A stretch of 64,000 bases of DNA from Lunularia cruciata (Eukaryota; Streptophyta; Marchantiopsida; Lunulariales; Lunulariaceae). Both the position numbers and the translations under genes were made by a program. Location: the NCBI GenBank assembly GCA_948567375.1, contig OX419759.1, forward strand, positions 43,439,493-43,503,492, given 5' to 3'. This document shows, piece after piece, positions 25,535-35,949 of this stretch; positions within the stretch are counted from its first letter, which is position 1, and each line of letters starts with the position of its first letter. The notes under the pieces are model-generated. The model worked only from the letters and a program-made list of their open reading frames with translations. It did not search any database and was not told where the DNA came from.

Positions 25535-27853
25535 CTAAATTTCTTCGGAGGAAAATCTCTCAAGGAACTGTGTGTAGGCTAGGGGATCATCGATAATCCT
25601 TCTTGCACGGGGCTTGAAGAAGGTTAAGCCCAGTCTTAGGTGGTTAGCAGCATCGATTTCCGGTTCGATCTCTTGATCACTATAGCTAGGGCTATGGTCC
25701 TGTAATATAAAGAGATAAAATAGAGTGTCAATCACAAAGATAAAGGCAAGACTCACACATGTTCTAAATTGTATCTGGAATCGGAAATTACAGTAAGCTC
25801 CATCTTATTATAGCATATGCAATATGAGTAATACAAAGCGCAAAATTAAAGCTAATAACACAATAACAATATGAACTAGATGGTAACACCGTCACCATCT
25901 TCAAGGGTACTAGGAGATTTAAAGACGCAGTGTGCAAACTGAGTGAGAGAGGAGACTCATGTCGTGGAGATGCACATTCCTATACAGTTAGAAAGAATTT
26001 CTGACTAACATTGGGTTTTATCCTTGTAGGACTTGATAGTGGTGTTCCCATCCCTTTTGATTATCCTCCGTGCGTCGCCTGTCTTAATTCACTTTGTAGT
26101 ATTAAGTATAGAGTAAAAGTGGAACTCTGAGTTTTTGAGCACAGCACAGTACACTGATAAAGCGCCATGGCGATGAAGATTGCTTCACAGTACCTGAGAA
26201 TCATATGGTTCTTGCGAAGCTTGGGCTCCTGGTTCTTTAGTACTCTCCTTGGGGTCGAACATATAGATATCCTCGGAGTAGAAGCCATCTGCATTTGCAT
26301 CTGTCGTTTCCGGATAATGATTTCCGTCCATCTTGAGACCAACCCCATAAGTCGGCTCCATCGAGTATTCTACTTCTCGCCCGACATCGAATCCAACTGA
26401 CCTCTGCACAGAAAAAATGGTTTCTCTCATTAACACTAAACTGTTGCTTGCCCCTACGTCCCCGTTGCTAACCCAAAACCCACAGCCACGGTTGGACTTG
26501 CAAGTTCTTCACCAACTTACAGAGCAATCTACACCCTCAATCTCAACTTCCCCAGCAGGCATTAGGTACGTTGCAGTTTTCAACTTTCAGTTTGGACGAT
26601 CACGAGCTGAAGACAAGGCCTATAAATATTCCAGTTGCCTTACGTTGGAAGCACTAAAAAGTAAATCTACTATGCGTCATACAAACCTGCCGTTGAACGA
26701 TCAACGACTTCGTCTGTTGTTCCGGTTCGATCGGTTGATGACCGCAAGTCGCGGTGTGATCCTATACGTCCAAAGTCGAGGTAAACATCAATCTCAAAGA
26801 CAAGGCTTGTTAAAATAAAACTGAAAAGTATTTTAGTTACGAATAAAGGCAGAACCCAGGTGTATTTTCCATCAATTGAATAGCGTCTGATGGAGATAAA
26901 TGGACCATCAGCAAGCAGAAGACAGCTGGTAGATGTGGCACAGACCTCAAACTGGAGGGTAGAAGGTTTCTGCACTGTACATTTCTGAAACAGTGAATAA
27001 TCAGGATACTCTTTCCCCTCCTTGTAGCTTTGCGTTCGAAGAATGTGCACCAATTGCTCCTTTGTCAAAGCTGTAATCTGATAAAGTTACAAGGAATATC
27101 AGACGCATCAGTGTAACACCTGATCTAGCTATATCAACAATTGGACCAGCAAGTAAGCGAAACATACCTTGTCATGCTCATCAGCGTAATCGGCCAAATC
27201 GAAATTGAGATTAGCGTTTATTCCTCGAAAGAGGATGGCAGCCCTGTCATGAGCTCTGTAATAAACAACGTTAACATCTCAGAACAGAATATTCTAAACC
27301 CAAATTCAAGTGTTGCATTCTGGAGTACTACAGCATGTAGCAAGACGATAAATACCTACCTCGCTGCTTTCTCCGCCGATACCGAAGATCCTGTTATCAT
27401 AAGAACGGGGTTGACTTACACAAATTAGTAGAAAGGCGATCTCGATATATGTTGTAGACACGATACCGAACTTCGAACTATACATGGTACTATTCAGATC
27501 AGACCCTGAACAGGACCAGGTGTTTCTAGAGCAAGAACTTCAGAGAAATTGCAACTAAGTAGTGTGCCTTACCAAGGTAAATCTGTTTCTTTTGATCCCT
27601 GGGCCATAAGCACAGACACATTACATTGTTTAAGCATGACATTGTACTATGTTTAAACCACGAGAAGTGAAATTTGTCAGCATCAGATACTTCTCTAAAC
27701 AATAATCTATTCACAACAACTCAGCGTCAGAGTCAAATCAAACTTGTAACCTGCTCACCAGATATGAGACTCCCAACGAGACGTTCTCTTGTAGAATGTA
27801 ACTCCTCTGAAGTGCGAGCTCTTTGACTTTGGTCCTCGTTTCAGATTCTCCAT
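25535..27853 (-). CDS. Single-AP2-domain transcription factor, eight exons, apparently intact
   Basis: Exons, in order: 27853-27759, 27598-27573 (26 nt), 27390-27360 (31 nt), 27255-27168, 27077-26841, 26761-26687, 26403-26194 and 25699-25535. All introns are GT-AG and the joined frame is 308 codons plus TAG with no stop. Residues 5-13 are basic. Residues 14-74 form an AP2 domain of the R1 type, with [26 protein letters not shown] and [23 protein letters not shown] (84-97) matches the conserved inter-domain linker. The 26-nt and 31-nt micro-exons sit where APETALA2-type genes have them. The second AP2 domain is absent. Residues 98-308 are unrecognised, and exons 6 and 8 both begin DH[TS]. A nuclear DNA-binding regulator is expected from the family; target and role are unknown. 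The start ATG is the first in frame after a 5'-UTR intron (28088-27885). Confidence 0.75.
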
Positions 27854-28265
27854 GTGGATGAGGTCGAAGTTTCTATGCACCAAACTGCAAAGCAGACGGA
27901 TCATCTGCGTAAATACTTCAACCAAAACAATTCAAAACGAACAGGAATCATGCTGAAACCAGACTGGCACCTTTTGACAAATTTCTTCATGATATCGACG
28001 ACGAAACAAGTTGCGAATGTCAACAGAGAACAATCGTTCTTATCACTAGAAACGAGGTTCTGCAGTTCCGGCAAACTGGATCACTTACGTTTCAGTCAGC
28101 GGTCTGACAAAACACGAACCACATGTCAATGTGCACCTCAATACTTATAAGACTTTAGAGGAGGGATTTCTTGGAAGTTTACTAAAGACTAGTGTGAATA
28201 TTTACAATGGTTTTTCTACATATTTATACCCTTACTAAAATGTAATCTTTAGTACTCGATGTCTA

Positions 28266-28276
28266 GATATATAGAG
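28266..28276 (-). promoter_or_regulatory. TATA box of the minus-strand AP2-like gene
   Basis: The minus strand reads CTCTATATATCTAGACATCG, nearly identical to the TATA region of the inverted copy (42874). It lies about 180 bp upstream of the 5'-UTR intron donor at 28088, a suitable distance for transcription starting near 28235. Confidence 0.6.
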
Positions 28277-28607
28277 AACCAGCACACATCCTTCCTGTCT
28301 ATTTCTTCATTATGGAATTGGAGCTCATCTCAAGAAGAAACTCTTATTATTAAGTAAAGAGTCCCAGCAAAAGTGTAAACCCGCGACCATGATATTGATT
28401 GTAACCTGATCAATCAATGGTATGTGAGACTCCGAATAACAAGTACAGTACTTCTGCAGGTTTCTATCATCGGATGGACCCTAGTTACGTATACAAGAAA
28501 TTTGGGCCCTGTTTTAAACCCTTAGATTCCACGTGTCAGCCCACCCAAATGCCAACTTTTCGAGTCCCTTTCAGAAGTCTCTTGAATCCAGCGAGTGCTT
28601 TCAAAAC

Positions 28608-28617
28608 TGCCACGTAG
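28608..28617 (-). promoter_or_regulatory. Conserved ACGTGGC (ABRE/G-box-like) element
   Basis: CTACGTGGCA on the minus strand is identical in the inverted copy (42531-42540). In each copy it lies about 330 bp upstream of the TATA box. ACGTGGC is the core of ABRE-type bZIP sites. A second site, CACGTG at 28530-28535, is CATGTG in the other copy. Confidence 0.4.
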
Positions 28618-29465
28618 AGGAGGAACGGTAACATATACTTCTAAATAATTATTCTCTCTCTCTCTTTCCTTGACAGTCAGAAGTGTCCCGTCAAATAGAA
28701 CGATACGAGAAAGATTCGACTCAAACTTTCATGGTCTGTAAAATATGTGGTGGACATGAGTTTGAAGAATCTGTTTCAAGGTATCCCGTTCACTTGAACC
28801 TTCAACACGTCTGAAATGCTCATGATCAACAGTTTTGATGCGATAGAAATTATCCGCCGAATAGTTGCTCGGGATCAGCAAAATTTCTGAAGATTTTATT
28901 TTTGAACCTGTTGTATATCTAAATCGTTAACGTATCTCACCCTTGTACCAACACAATAGTTCCTTCCAACAATTCATAGGTTAAATACTAATAGTAGTAA
29001 TAATATTACAAAATTATTATAACGAGCGACTGATAAGTTACCACTTCTTGGTGGCGATCATAGAGAGTGAGAAGCAATCATTCCATAAACCATGGATATT
29101 CAGTCATTGATAAGATAAGTTTGTCTGATTGATAAGATTTAATAAAATTTCTAGTTAAATGTTATGGATGCATGAATTCGAATACATGGTTTCAAGGCAC
29201 AGAATAAAGAGATATACAAATAGAGTTTAAATCTATGCAGAATTTCACACACGAGTGGCGAAGAGATATACGGATAAAGTTTAAATCTATGCAAAAGTTT
29301 CACACATTATTCTCGTTATCTGAACAAACCAGAATCAGATTTTACACTTGGCATTCAATCACCGAGGTCCCGTCAACTAAAAAATATAACAAACTCTCTA
29401 CTTTGAGCGAGAAAATATCACATAGCCAATTTAGTATTCTAGATAGAAATATACAAGAACGTTAA

Positions 29466-29919
29466 AATCAAACGAGGACAACGAGAGCAAACTTAGATAC
29501 TTGAACCTTTTATCATGTACTTGAATCTTATATGAGAGTATTCTCTAGATACTTGAAGTTTTTATTATGGTCCTTTTTACCAAAACACACTTTTAGGTTT
29601 TTCACCATGACTCTCGGTATGTTTCCACCAATTACCTTCTTGAAATTCTACCAATAGTTGATGATAGTAAATATATTTTCATACACAAAATTTTCAATGT
29701 TGATAGTATAGTTCTCCAAATACTTGACACAGTTGATACAAACATGGGAGTGTCTCAATAGCCTAAGAATGAGATGTTTCTATCGTGCTAACCAAAGGTT
29801 TTAGCAAGGAAGGAAGGATTTGATATTTCAAGATGTATCATCTTGTTGCCAAATTACACTTCCATTCTATAGTTTTAGCTTGTATTGAATGTCTTTATCT
29901 TTTGGTATATAGGAATTAC
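29466..29919. other. No gene recognised
   Basis: AT-rich spacer between the inverted-duplication arm and retroelement relics; only short meaningless ORFs. Confidence 0.4.
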
Positions 29920-30000
29920 TGTAACACCAATGGTGCATGTAAGTTCTATTGTGATATTTAGTTTGGTATTGCAAGTAGTTGAGTGATATTGCTTATTAGA
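29920..30000 (+). repeat. Fragment of a gypsy family-1 LTR start
   Basis: TGTAACACCAATGGTGCATG followed by TTGTGATATTTAGTTTGGTA aligns with the first 80 bp of the copy B LTR (TGTAACATCCATTTGTGCAT...). Homology fades after about 30000. Confidence 0.55.
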
Positions 30001-30084
30001 GTTTGCAAGCACTATATACACAATATACCGCATAGGCCAAATGAAAGACCTGCTTTGACAACAAAGCAAAGGAATTGCCACTCT

Positions 30085-30290
30085 ACAAGAAGGATCTGGT
30101 ACTCAAATTTAATGACCGGGTTGGCCAATTCCTTAGCAAATTTTCTGAAAAATGGCTAGGCTCATAAAGAATGCAAGAAGTGTTCAACAATGGATTGGTT
30201 CAGTTTGAGATGTTAGATAGAGAAGTACTAAATACCCACACCAATGGATCAAAGTGTAGACCTTATAATCCCCATTACATTCCTCTATGG
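30085..30290 (+). pseudogene. Integrase C-terminal (GPY/F-type) relic
   Basis: The frame reads DLVLKFNDRVGQF, FSEKWLGS, then after a TAA QEVFNNGLVQFEMLD and TNGSKCRPYNP. This is the C-terminal domain of a gypsy integrase just after the GPY/F motif. The downstream open frame to 30596 has no retroelement similarity that I can see and is probably accidental. An F2 LTR end follows at about 31066 in the same sense. Confidence 0.7.
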
Positions 30291-30879
30291 GGCCATGAAG
30301 CAAGAATCCCATGGCAGAGCATTGTTTTGCCATTTCTATTGAGTGTAAGAATAGGAAATAGGAAACCCCTTTTTGGGAAATATGCACTTTTCAAAAAATC
30401 TGCAGGAGCATTTGAAGGTACTTACCCATTCTTGGAATTTGTATCCCATAGTAAGAGGAATAATGGGTACAGTCTCCGAGAAGGATGTACCTATTCCCTA
30501 AAAGAGGTTGGGGGACAGAACATGAGCCCCCTTGCAACTGCCTACTATGGGCCAACTTCACAAAATGGACTGATAGGGAATGAGCAAATCTACTAAAACT
30601 TAGAATGGCTCCTATCACCAAGCGGAAAGAGTTTGAATATGGAGGGTGGCCCAATGATGAATTTGATCAGTCCTAAGTGTCATTAGTAACACAAAATCCA
30701 AACTCAGGGACAACCACTTGCCAGTTAGGCCCCTTTGGTGGTATGCCTTTGAGGAAGGGTAGAACATCCTATCAAGATCAGAGGCCTTAGGGTGAAGTGA
30801 ACATTGGAGCAAAGTGCAGCATTATGTTCTGGGGTAACTTAGGTTACAATTAGTTTTAAGAGTGATTTCAAAGATTTTC

Positions 30880-31066
30880 AAGTTTTTTCTAGACCACCAT
30901 AGTAGGTTCTTCTACCCTTGCATTGGGAGTGGTTTTTTCCCAAGATGTTAAACAGCAAACAATAAACAAAATATGACTTGTGAATTTTTCCCTTTACTTA
31001 TAGCCAATTCCAACATGTATCATTGTGAGATCCTTACTTTTAGTACATTGACTTTGGGTTGTTACA
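30880..31066 (+). repeat. F2 LTR end
   Basis: It contains a diverged core (GTGGTTTTTTCCCAAGATGT at 30930) and ends ACTTTGGGTTGTTACA at 31066. The reverse complement of the end is TGTAACAACCCAAAGT, a typical LTR terminus. Confidence 0.55.
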
Positions 31067-31184
31067 GACTCTTTCAATCATAATGTCAAATAGGAAAATT
31101 TATTATTACTTGTAGATGGAGATGGAACAATTCATAGAAACTAATGAAAATAATTTTCTTGAATTTCGATGCATGAGAACTCCC

Positions 31185-31218
31185 TACATATAACCTTAGT
31201 TAACTAAGGTTATATGTA
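31185..31218. repeat. Perfect 34-bp palindrome
   Basis: The 17-bp half TACATATAACCTTAGTT is followed directly by its exact reverse complement with no spacer. It ends three bases before a long TA microsatellite. Confidence 0.95.

Positions 31219-31221
<3 letters not shown>

Positions 31222-31307
<86 letters not shown>
31222..31307. repeat. (TA)n microsatellite, about 43 units
   Basis: Uninterrupted alternating AT for about 86 bp. The exact length in the genome is uncertain because such tracts slip during sequencing and assembly. Confidence 0.95.
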
Positions 31308-31310
<3 letters not shown>

Positions 31311-32486
31311 GTATTATATGAGGTAAACAGTAATGCAGTTTTCTAATCTTCTATGAGGTTTGGATTTGAGTTCTGAACTAATCACTAGACATGCATCAAT
31401 CTCAACTTGGGCTAGCTTTTGAGCTCTACAAACCCAAGTTTGCTTGATCAAAGATCTTGAATTCATTTCAAGTAATTCATATTCAAATTCCACATGGAGT
31501 ACAAGACTTGGCCACCAACAATGCTATAAATTTTCACAAGCACATTCTATCTAGAATTAGAGATGAGATTAAAATGCCTAAACTGATCATAATCCCCACC
31601 CAATCAACATCATTTCAAGTACTCCAACTTCAACTTGTCATCTTGAGTTTGAGGTTGACTTAAAAGTAGTGTTTCTTGGACATTGTCACAACTAGCATCT
31701 TGTCTAGTCTCCTACTTATTACAAATTAATAAAATCTATGTTAGAACTCCTAGTAAACTCTAATTTGTTTGCTTGAGCATAGAGAAGTGGGTAATTTACC
31801 AGCAACAAGGATGTCTTGGTATTGTATAAAGTATGGTCAAAGGGAATCAAGGGGATCTGATCTCTTGTTGAGACAACATTGTACAAGAAATGGTATTGGA
31901 GGCATTGGAGACATCAACTTGGACTACCACCCAATCTGGATGGATGTCTTAAGATACTCAAATGCCAATAATAACTATCTTGCATTCCCTTGAAGTAACC
32001 ATGTCAAATTGGAGGAGAAACAATAAGGATGAAAAAAATGTCAAAGTTATGAGCAAATGGTATGTGAAACTAAATAAAGGGAAACATCCTCATTTCTAAT
32101 GAGGATGTTAAATCTCCTTTGAATGATCTATGAGGCAAGAAGCACCAAACCAACAAGTTTCTCTAGATGCATTTGACCTAAAGCAATGCATTGGCAAAAA
32201 GAAAAGAGAAGTGGAAAACCAAAGATATGTACTATCTTGGGAGAGGAATCTAGAAGGTGCTCAAATGCAAATCATGATGGCAACCTTCTTGAGAAACATG
32301 GAGAATGCATTAAAGCATGAGAAAATAAGGATTTCATAAGACATCATTCCTCATTTGGCTAACAATTACGGAGGAAAGAAAGAAGTGCTTCAATGGCAAG
32401 TGAATGGAGGGTTTGGAATGCATATAGTGTAAGTGCAATAGCTGGGGGATTGATAGAACCTAGGCTGTATACTCACCTACCTGATC
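31308..32486. other. Retroelement-like spacer, no gene recognised
   Basis: ORFs of at most 74 codons without motifs, including a polar one at 32130-32339. Copy B is inserted at its right edge. The sequence may be older retroelement but shows nothing diagnostic. Confidence 0.4.
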
Positions 32487-33175
32487 TGTAACATCCATTT
32501 GTGCATGAGTGTGTTATTATGATTTTTAGCTTAGTATTACAAATACTTGAGAGATATTATCTATTTAGAGATAAATGATGGTTCTACATTAGTCATGATA
32601 AGCTAAAGTTATTCATAGCTAAAATAGATTAGACTTTACTTTAAAGGAAGTGGAAAAGATGAGCACCACTATTTTGGATTCTAGTGTATTGACTTGGTAT
32701 TATTCTTAGGTGTTCGGCTTTGAGGAAAGAGTTGAGAATTATTGGGCCCACAAGCCTTCTTGTTTTAGATTCTTCTATAGTCTAAGGATAGTCCATGTGA
32801 AGGAATCCTTGACTTAGTAGTTGGGTCAAGATAAGATCACATGCTTAGTGGAATATGCCCATGTGGATGGATATTCCTTTATACTTTTTGATTTACTTGA
32901 ATTTTAGCCTAGTTACTTGAGTTACTATAGTAAATAGTAACTATAGTGCATAACTATTTCACAAGTATATAAAATAAGGGTGAGTAAGTACTCATCATCC
33001 TTTCATTTGCAATTATCTTTTTCACTGAGTTCTCTAGTGAGCAATGTCTTGAGTCTTGGAGTGTTAGCCTTGGAGGAGTGTGATGGAGTTAAGTTTCTTT
33101 GCCTTCTAAGTCCATGGTACGCTACTATAATAGCTATCATAGGTTCATCTTGCATGAGAGACAGACCATTTCACA
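32487..33175 (+). repeat. 5' LTR of copy B (689 bp)
   Basis: It begins TGTAACATCC and ends TTTCACA. It aligns throughout with 37121-37812 and with the copy A LTR at 2344-3033. Confidence 0.9.
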
Positions 33176-33179
33176 TTTT

Positions 33180-33197
33180 TGGTTCTTTTGCTGGGAT
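33180..33197 (+). other. Decayed primer-binding site, tRNA-Asp type
   Basis: TGGTTCTTTTGCTGGGAT lies four bases after the LTR. It keeps the TGG start and the TTGC and GGG parts of the tRNA-Asp-complementary site TGGCGCCGTTGCCGGGGA. Confidence 0.55.
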
Positions 33198-33879
33198 CTC
33201 TCTGGAAAGCAAGATAATGTTCTATGTACAATTCTATATTAGACAGAAGGAGGCTATGAGAGCTCACCTGGAGAGAACATTAAGGGAGGGGAGGGCTTAA
33301 CTTATGTTTGAGAAATATGACTCATTTTTATACCCTGTAATTTATTATGATGTCTTTGAGTTGATTTTGTTTATCTTGTACACATGAGAGGATTTGGAGA
33401 GATTGTGTGAGGTGGATTACAGATTTTGGGGATTAAAGTGATTTTGGGCAAAATCTTAAGTTAGTGATGTAGACTTGAAATTTCTACACATGATAGTTTA
33501 GGTTATCTTTCATTTAGCACACTTCAAATTATTGTGAGAGTTATTATGTACATTGGATTAGAATTTTTGAAAGTTGATAGGGTGGACTACTCCCGCAAGT
33601 ACATACTCTTTGGAAAAATTATACAGAGTCTGACATTTCTTCAATTTTCAATGGATTCAATGAAATATATCCTATATGCTGATACAAATTAGAGAGAGAT
33701 CATTCTTGTGCAAAGAGTTATGAGTTTTTAAAGCGAGTTTGGTGGTTTTGAGACCAAATCTAAAATATATGTGCTGAATAGAAAAGTGTCTAGGCCAAAT
33801 GGCTAGATGAAAAAATTTTAAATTTTCCAAGAAGTAATGCCCTAGAGTTGTAATTAAGTGTAAAATTTTGTAGAGGACT

Positions 33880-34345
33880 GTGATATACCAATTGAGAGAT
33901 TTGAGTGACATTGTGAGGAAGTGTCAATTTTGCATAGTTGAGATCTCATTGCATGAGGAGTTTGAGAGAAACAAAAAGTATATTTGAGTGTTTAGATTCA
34001 TCTTGGGAACATGGACGGTCATCAAGAGTGAAAATTGAGACTATTCAAGGTTCTACAAGGATTTGAGGTGATTATAAAGGTGAATCTAAGGAAAAGAGAA
34101 TAAAAAAGAGAATTTAAAGATAGTGTTGAGAGGATCCAAAAACCAACACCACTTGGAGGAAAGAGTGAGTTTAAGTATTTTTTATGTGGAGAAAAGAGAG
34201 ATAAGGTAAGTTCATGTCCATTGACCTTTGAGAGCAAGAGATTGAGTGAAATGAAAGGATTACTTGACTTGGGTTTGCATATTAGACCTTATTCACCAAG
34301 ATTGGGAAGGAGAAGATCTAAGACCAAAGAGTAGTGTGAGGTTTC
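33880..34345 (+). pseudogene. gag remnant of copy B
   Basis: Near 34165-34215 the frame gives YFLCGEKRDKVSSCP, a zinc knuckle that has lost its first Cys and its His but keeps the second and fourth ligands. It aligns with copy A at 1380-1900. The rest of gag is not readable and most of it appears deleted. Confidence 0.55.
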
Positions 34346-34454
34346 TGGAGTTAAAGGACTTCCAAAAGGACATGCGTGTAGTGGAGTAAAAGCACTTTTG
34401 GAGACTCTGGTGAAGGATTATGGAGAGAGTTTTAATATAGCTGTAGAAACACTA

Positions 34455-35180
34455 CCATTTGTGTGGATTATAATAAGCTTAATGTTGTTCCTAAGAAGTA
34501 TGATTACCCTTTGCCATTCATTGATGAGATATTGGAGGAGGTTGAAGGTCATGAGAGGTACATTTTTGGAGATGGTTATAGTGGATATAACCAAATCAAG
34601 ATTGCACCACAATATCAATAACTCACCACATTCACCAGACCTTGGGGAGCTTATGCTTTCAAGGTCATGCCTTTTGGACTTTGTAATGCTCTAGCCACAT
34701 TCAAATACCTTATTCATGAACGATGAAAGATTCATGAATAAGGTATTTGAACCTTTCATTGGGAAATTTGTGAGAGACTTCCTTGATGACTTTTATGTTT
34801 ATGGGAGCTAAGAGGAGCACTTTGAGCACCTAATCAAAGTCTTGAAATGCTTGGATGAGGCAAATGCATCACTCAACCTAGAAAAGTGTATTTTTGGAGG
34901 TGAAGAAGGTCTACTTTTGGGGCACATCATCTCCAAGGATGGAATAGCAGTTGATCTTGAGAAGGTGAGGAAAATCTCAAACCTTCCATTCCCTTCAAGC
35001 TTGACAAAGCCACACAAATTCTTGAGGATGATTGGGTACTATAGGAGGTTTTTCTTTTCATTTTCCAACAAAGCTTATGCGTTGGCCATGAACATGAAGA
35101 AGGGTGTAGATTACATGGTGATTTTGGAAGACCAGGAAGCTCTCAAAGCTTTTGAGGAGCTCAAGCAATCTCTTGTTGTA
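34455..35180 (+). pseudogene. Reverse transcriptase relic of copy B
   Basis: Fragments read VDYNKLN, KYDYPLPFIDEILEE, FGDGYSGYNQIKI, FKVMPFGLCNA and FVRDFLDDFYVYG, so the catalytic Asp pair is still visible. LGHIISKDGIAVD and KFLRMIGYYRRF follow in the open segment 34842-35318. Stops and a perfect foldback at 34700-34751 break the palm region. Confidence 0.85.
34700..34751. repeat. Perfect inverted repeat, 21-bp arms, 10-bp loop
   Basis: Arms 34700-34720 and 34731-34751 are exact reverse complements around CGATGAAAGA. The right arm is the normal RT-coding sequence; the left arm is an inverted copy that replaces codons before it. Confidence 0.92.
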
Positions 35181-35194
35181 GCTCCAATTCTTGC

Positions 35195-35722
35195 TAAACC
35201 TGATTGGAGTAAGCCTTTCATCCTCTACATTGATGCTTCTATTGTAGCTATAGGATGCACTCTTAGTCAATTAGACCAACATGGGCATGATCAACCAATA
35301 GCTTATACTAGTAAGTAGATGGTTTCAGCAGAAAAGAACTATTCTGTCACAGAGAGAGAAGGATTGGTAGTGATCTTTGGTCTCAAGAAGTTTAGACATT
35401 ACTTGATTGGAGAGAAAACTACAATTGTCACAGATCATAAGGTTTGGAATTGGTAGTGATCTTTGGTCTCAAGAAGTTTAGACATTACTTGATTGGAGAG
35501 AAAACTACAATTGTCACAGATCATAAGGTTTGGAAGTACATCTTCAAAAAGCGTAATGTGAAAGAGAGGGTAGCAAGGTGTATGATACTCTTGTCTGAGT
35601 ATGATTACACCATTGAGGAGAGGCTAAAAAAGAAACATGCAAATGCTGATTTGTTGTCAAGGGCCTATGATCATGATGGAGATGAGCCAATGTATGATTC
35701 CTTCCCAGATGAGGAGCTCTGA
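35195..35722 (+). pseudogene. RNase H relic of copy B
   Basis: It reads WSKPFILYIDASIVAIGCTL, then KKFRHYLIGEKTTIVTDHK and KKKHANADLLSRAYD, the order of a gypsy RNase H with its tether. A perfect 86-bp tandem duplication (35363-35534) shifts the frame. Confidence 0.85.
35363..35534 (+). repeat. Perfect 86-bp tandem duplication in RNase H
   Basis: The block starting ATTGGTAGTGATCTTTGGTC at 35363 is repeated from 35449 without visible difference. Confidence 0.92.
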
Positions 35723-35949
35723 TAATCTTAGTCACTCAAGAGGTTCCAATGGAGTATAAAGAAATTGTGGATTTTTTGACAAGAGGTAACTATCCATAAG
35801 GGATGCATGCTAGTGAGAGGAAGGCCCTTGCATCAAGATCTAGACCTTACACAATGGTGGAGTATATTCTTTTTCACCAAGGAGCAAATGGTATACTTGA
35901 ATAGTAGTGGGTAAGGAAGAGTCTATCCTACTCATAAGGGAATTTCATG

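Larger units (their letters stand above)
25325..29465 (-). repeat. Left arm of inverted duplication (AP2-like locus)
   Basis: The arm aligns in reverse complement with 41870-45825. Homology covers the 3' flank, all exons, most introns, the 5'-UTR intron, the TATA box and about 1.2 kb upstream. Coding exons are most conserved. About 12.4 kb separates the arms, including a gypsy element. Arm ends are estimates by eye. Confidence 0.85.

Noticed and set aside
26417-26818. 133-codon plus-strand ORF
   Set aside because: Antisense to exon 6 and introns of the AP2-like gene; not conserved in the other copy.
26670-27068. Exon 5 of the AP2-like gene read through as a 132-codon end of the protein
   Set aside because: Reading through uses intron sequence and a different frame for exon 6. 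Splicing at TTC/GTAACT keeps exon 6 open in both full copies (25 codons), and later exons stay in phase.
30171-30596. 141-codon plus-strand ORF as a gene
   Set aside because: Only its first 40 or so codons match the integrase C-terminus; the rest has no family signal and lies in a retroelement relic.
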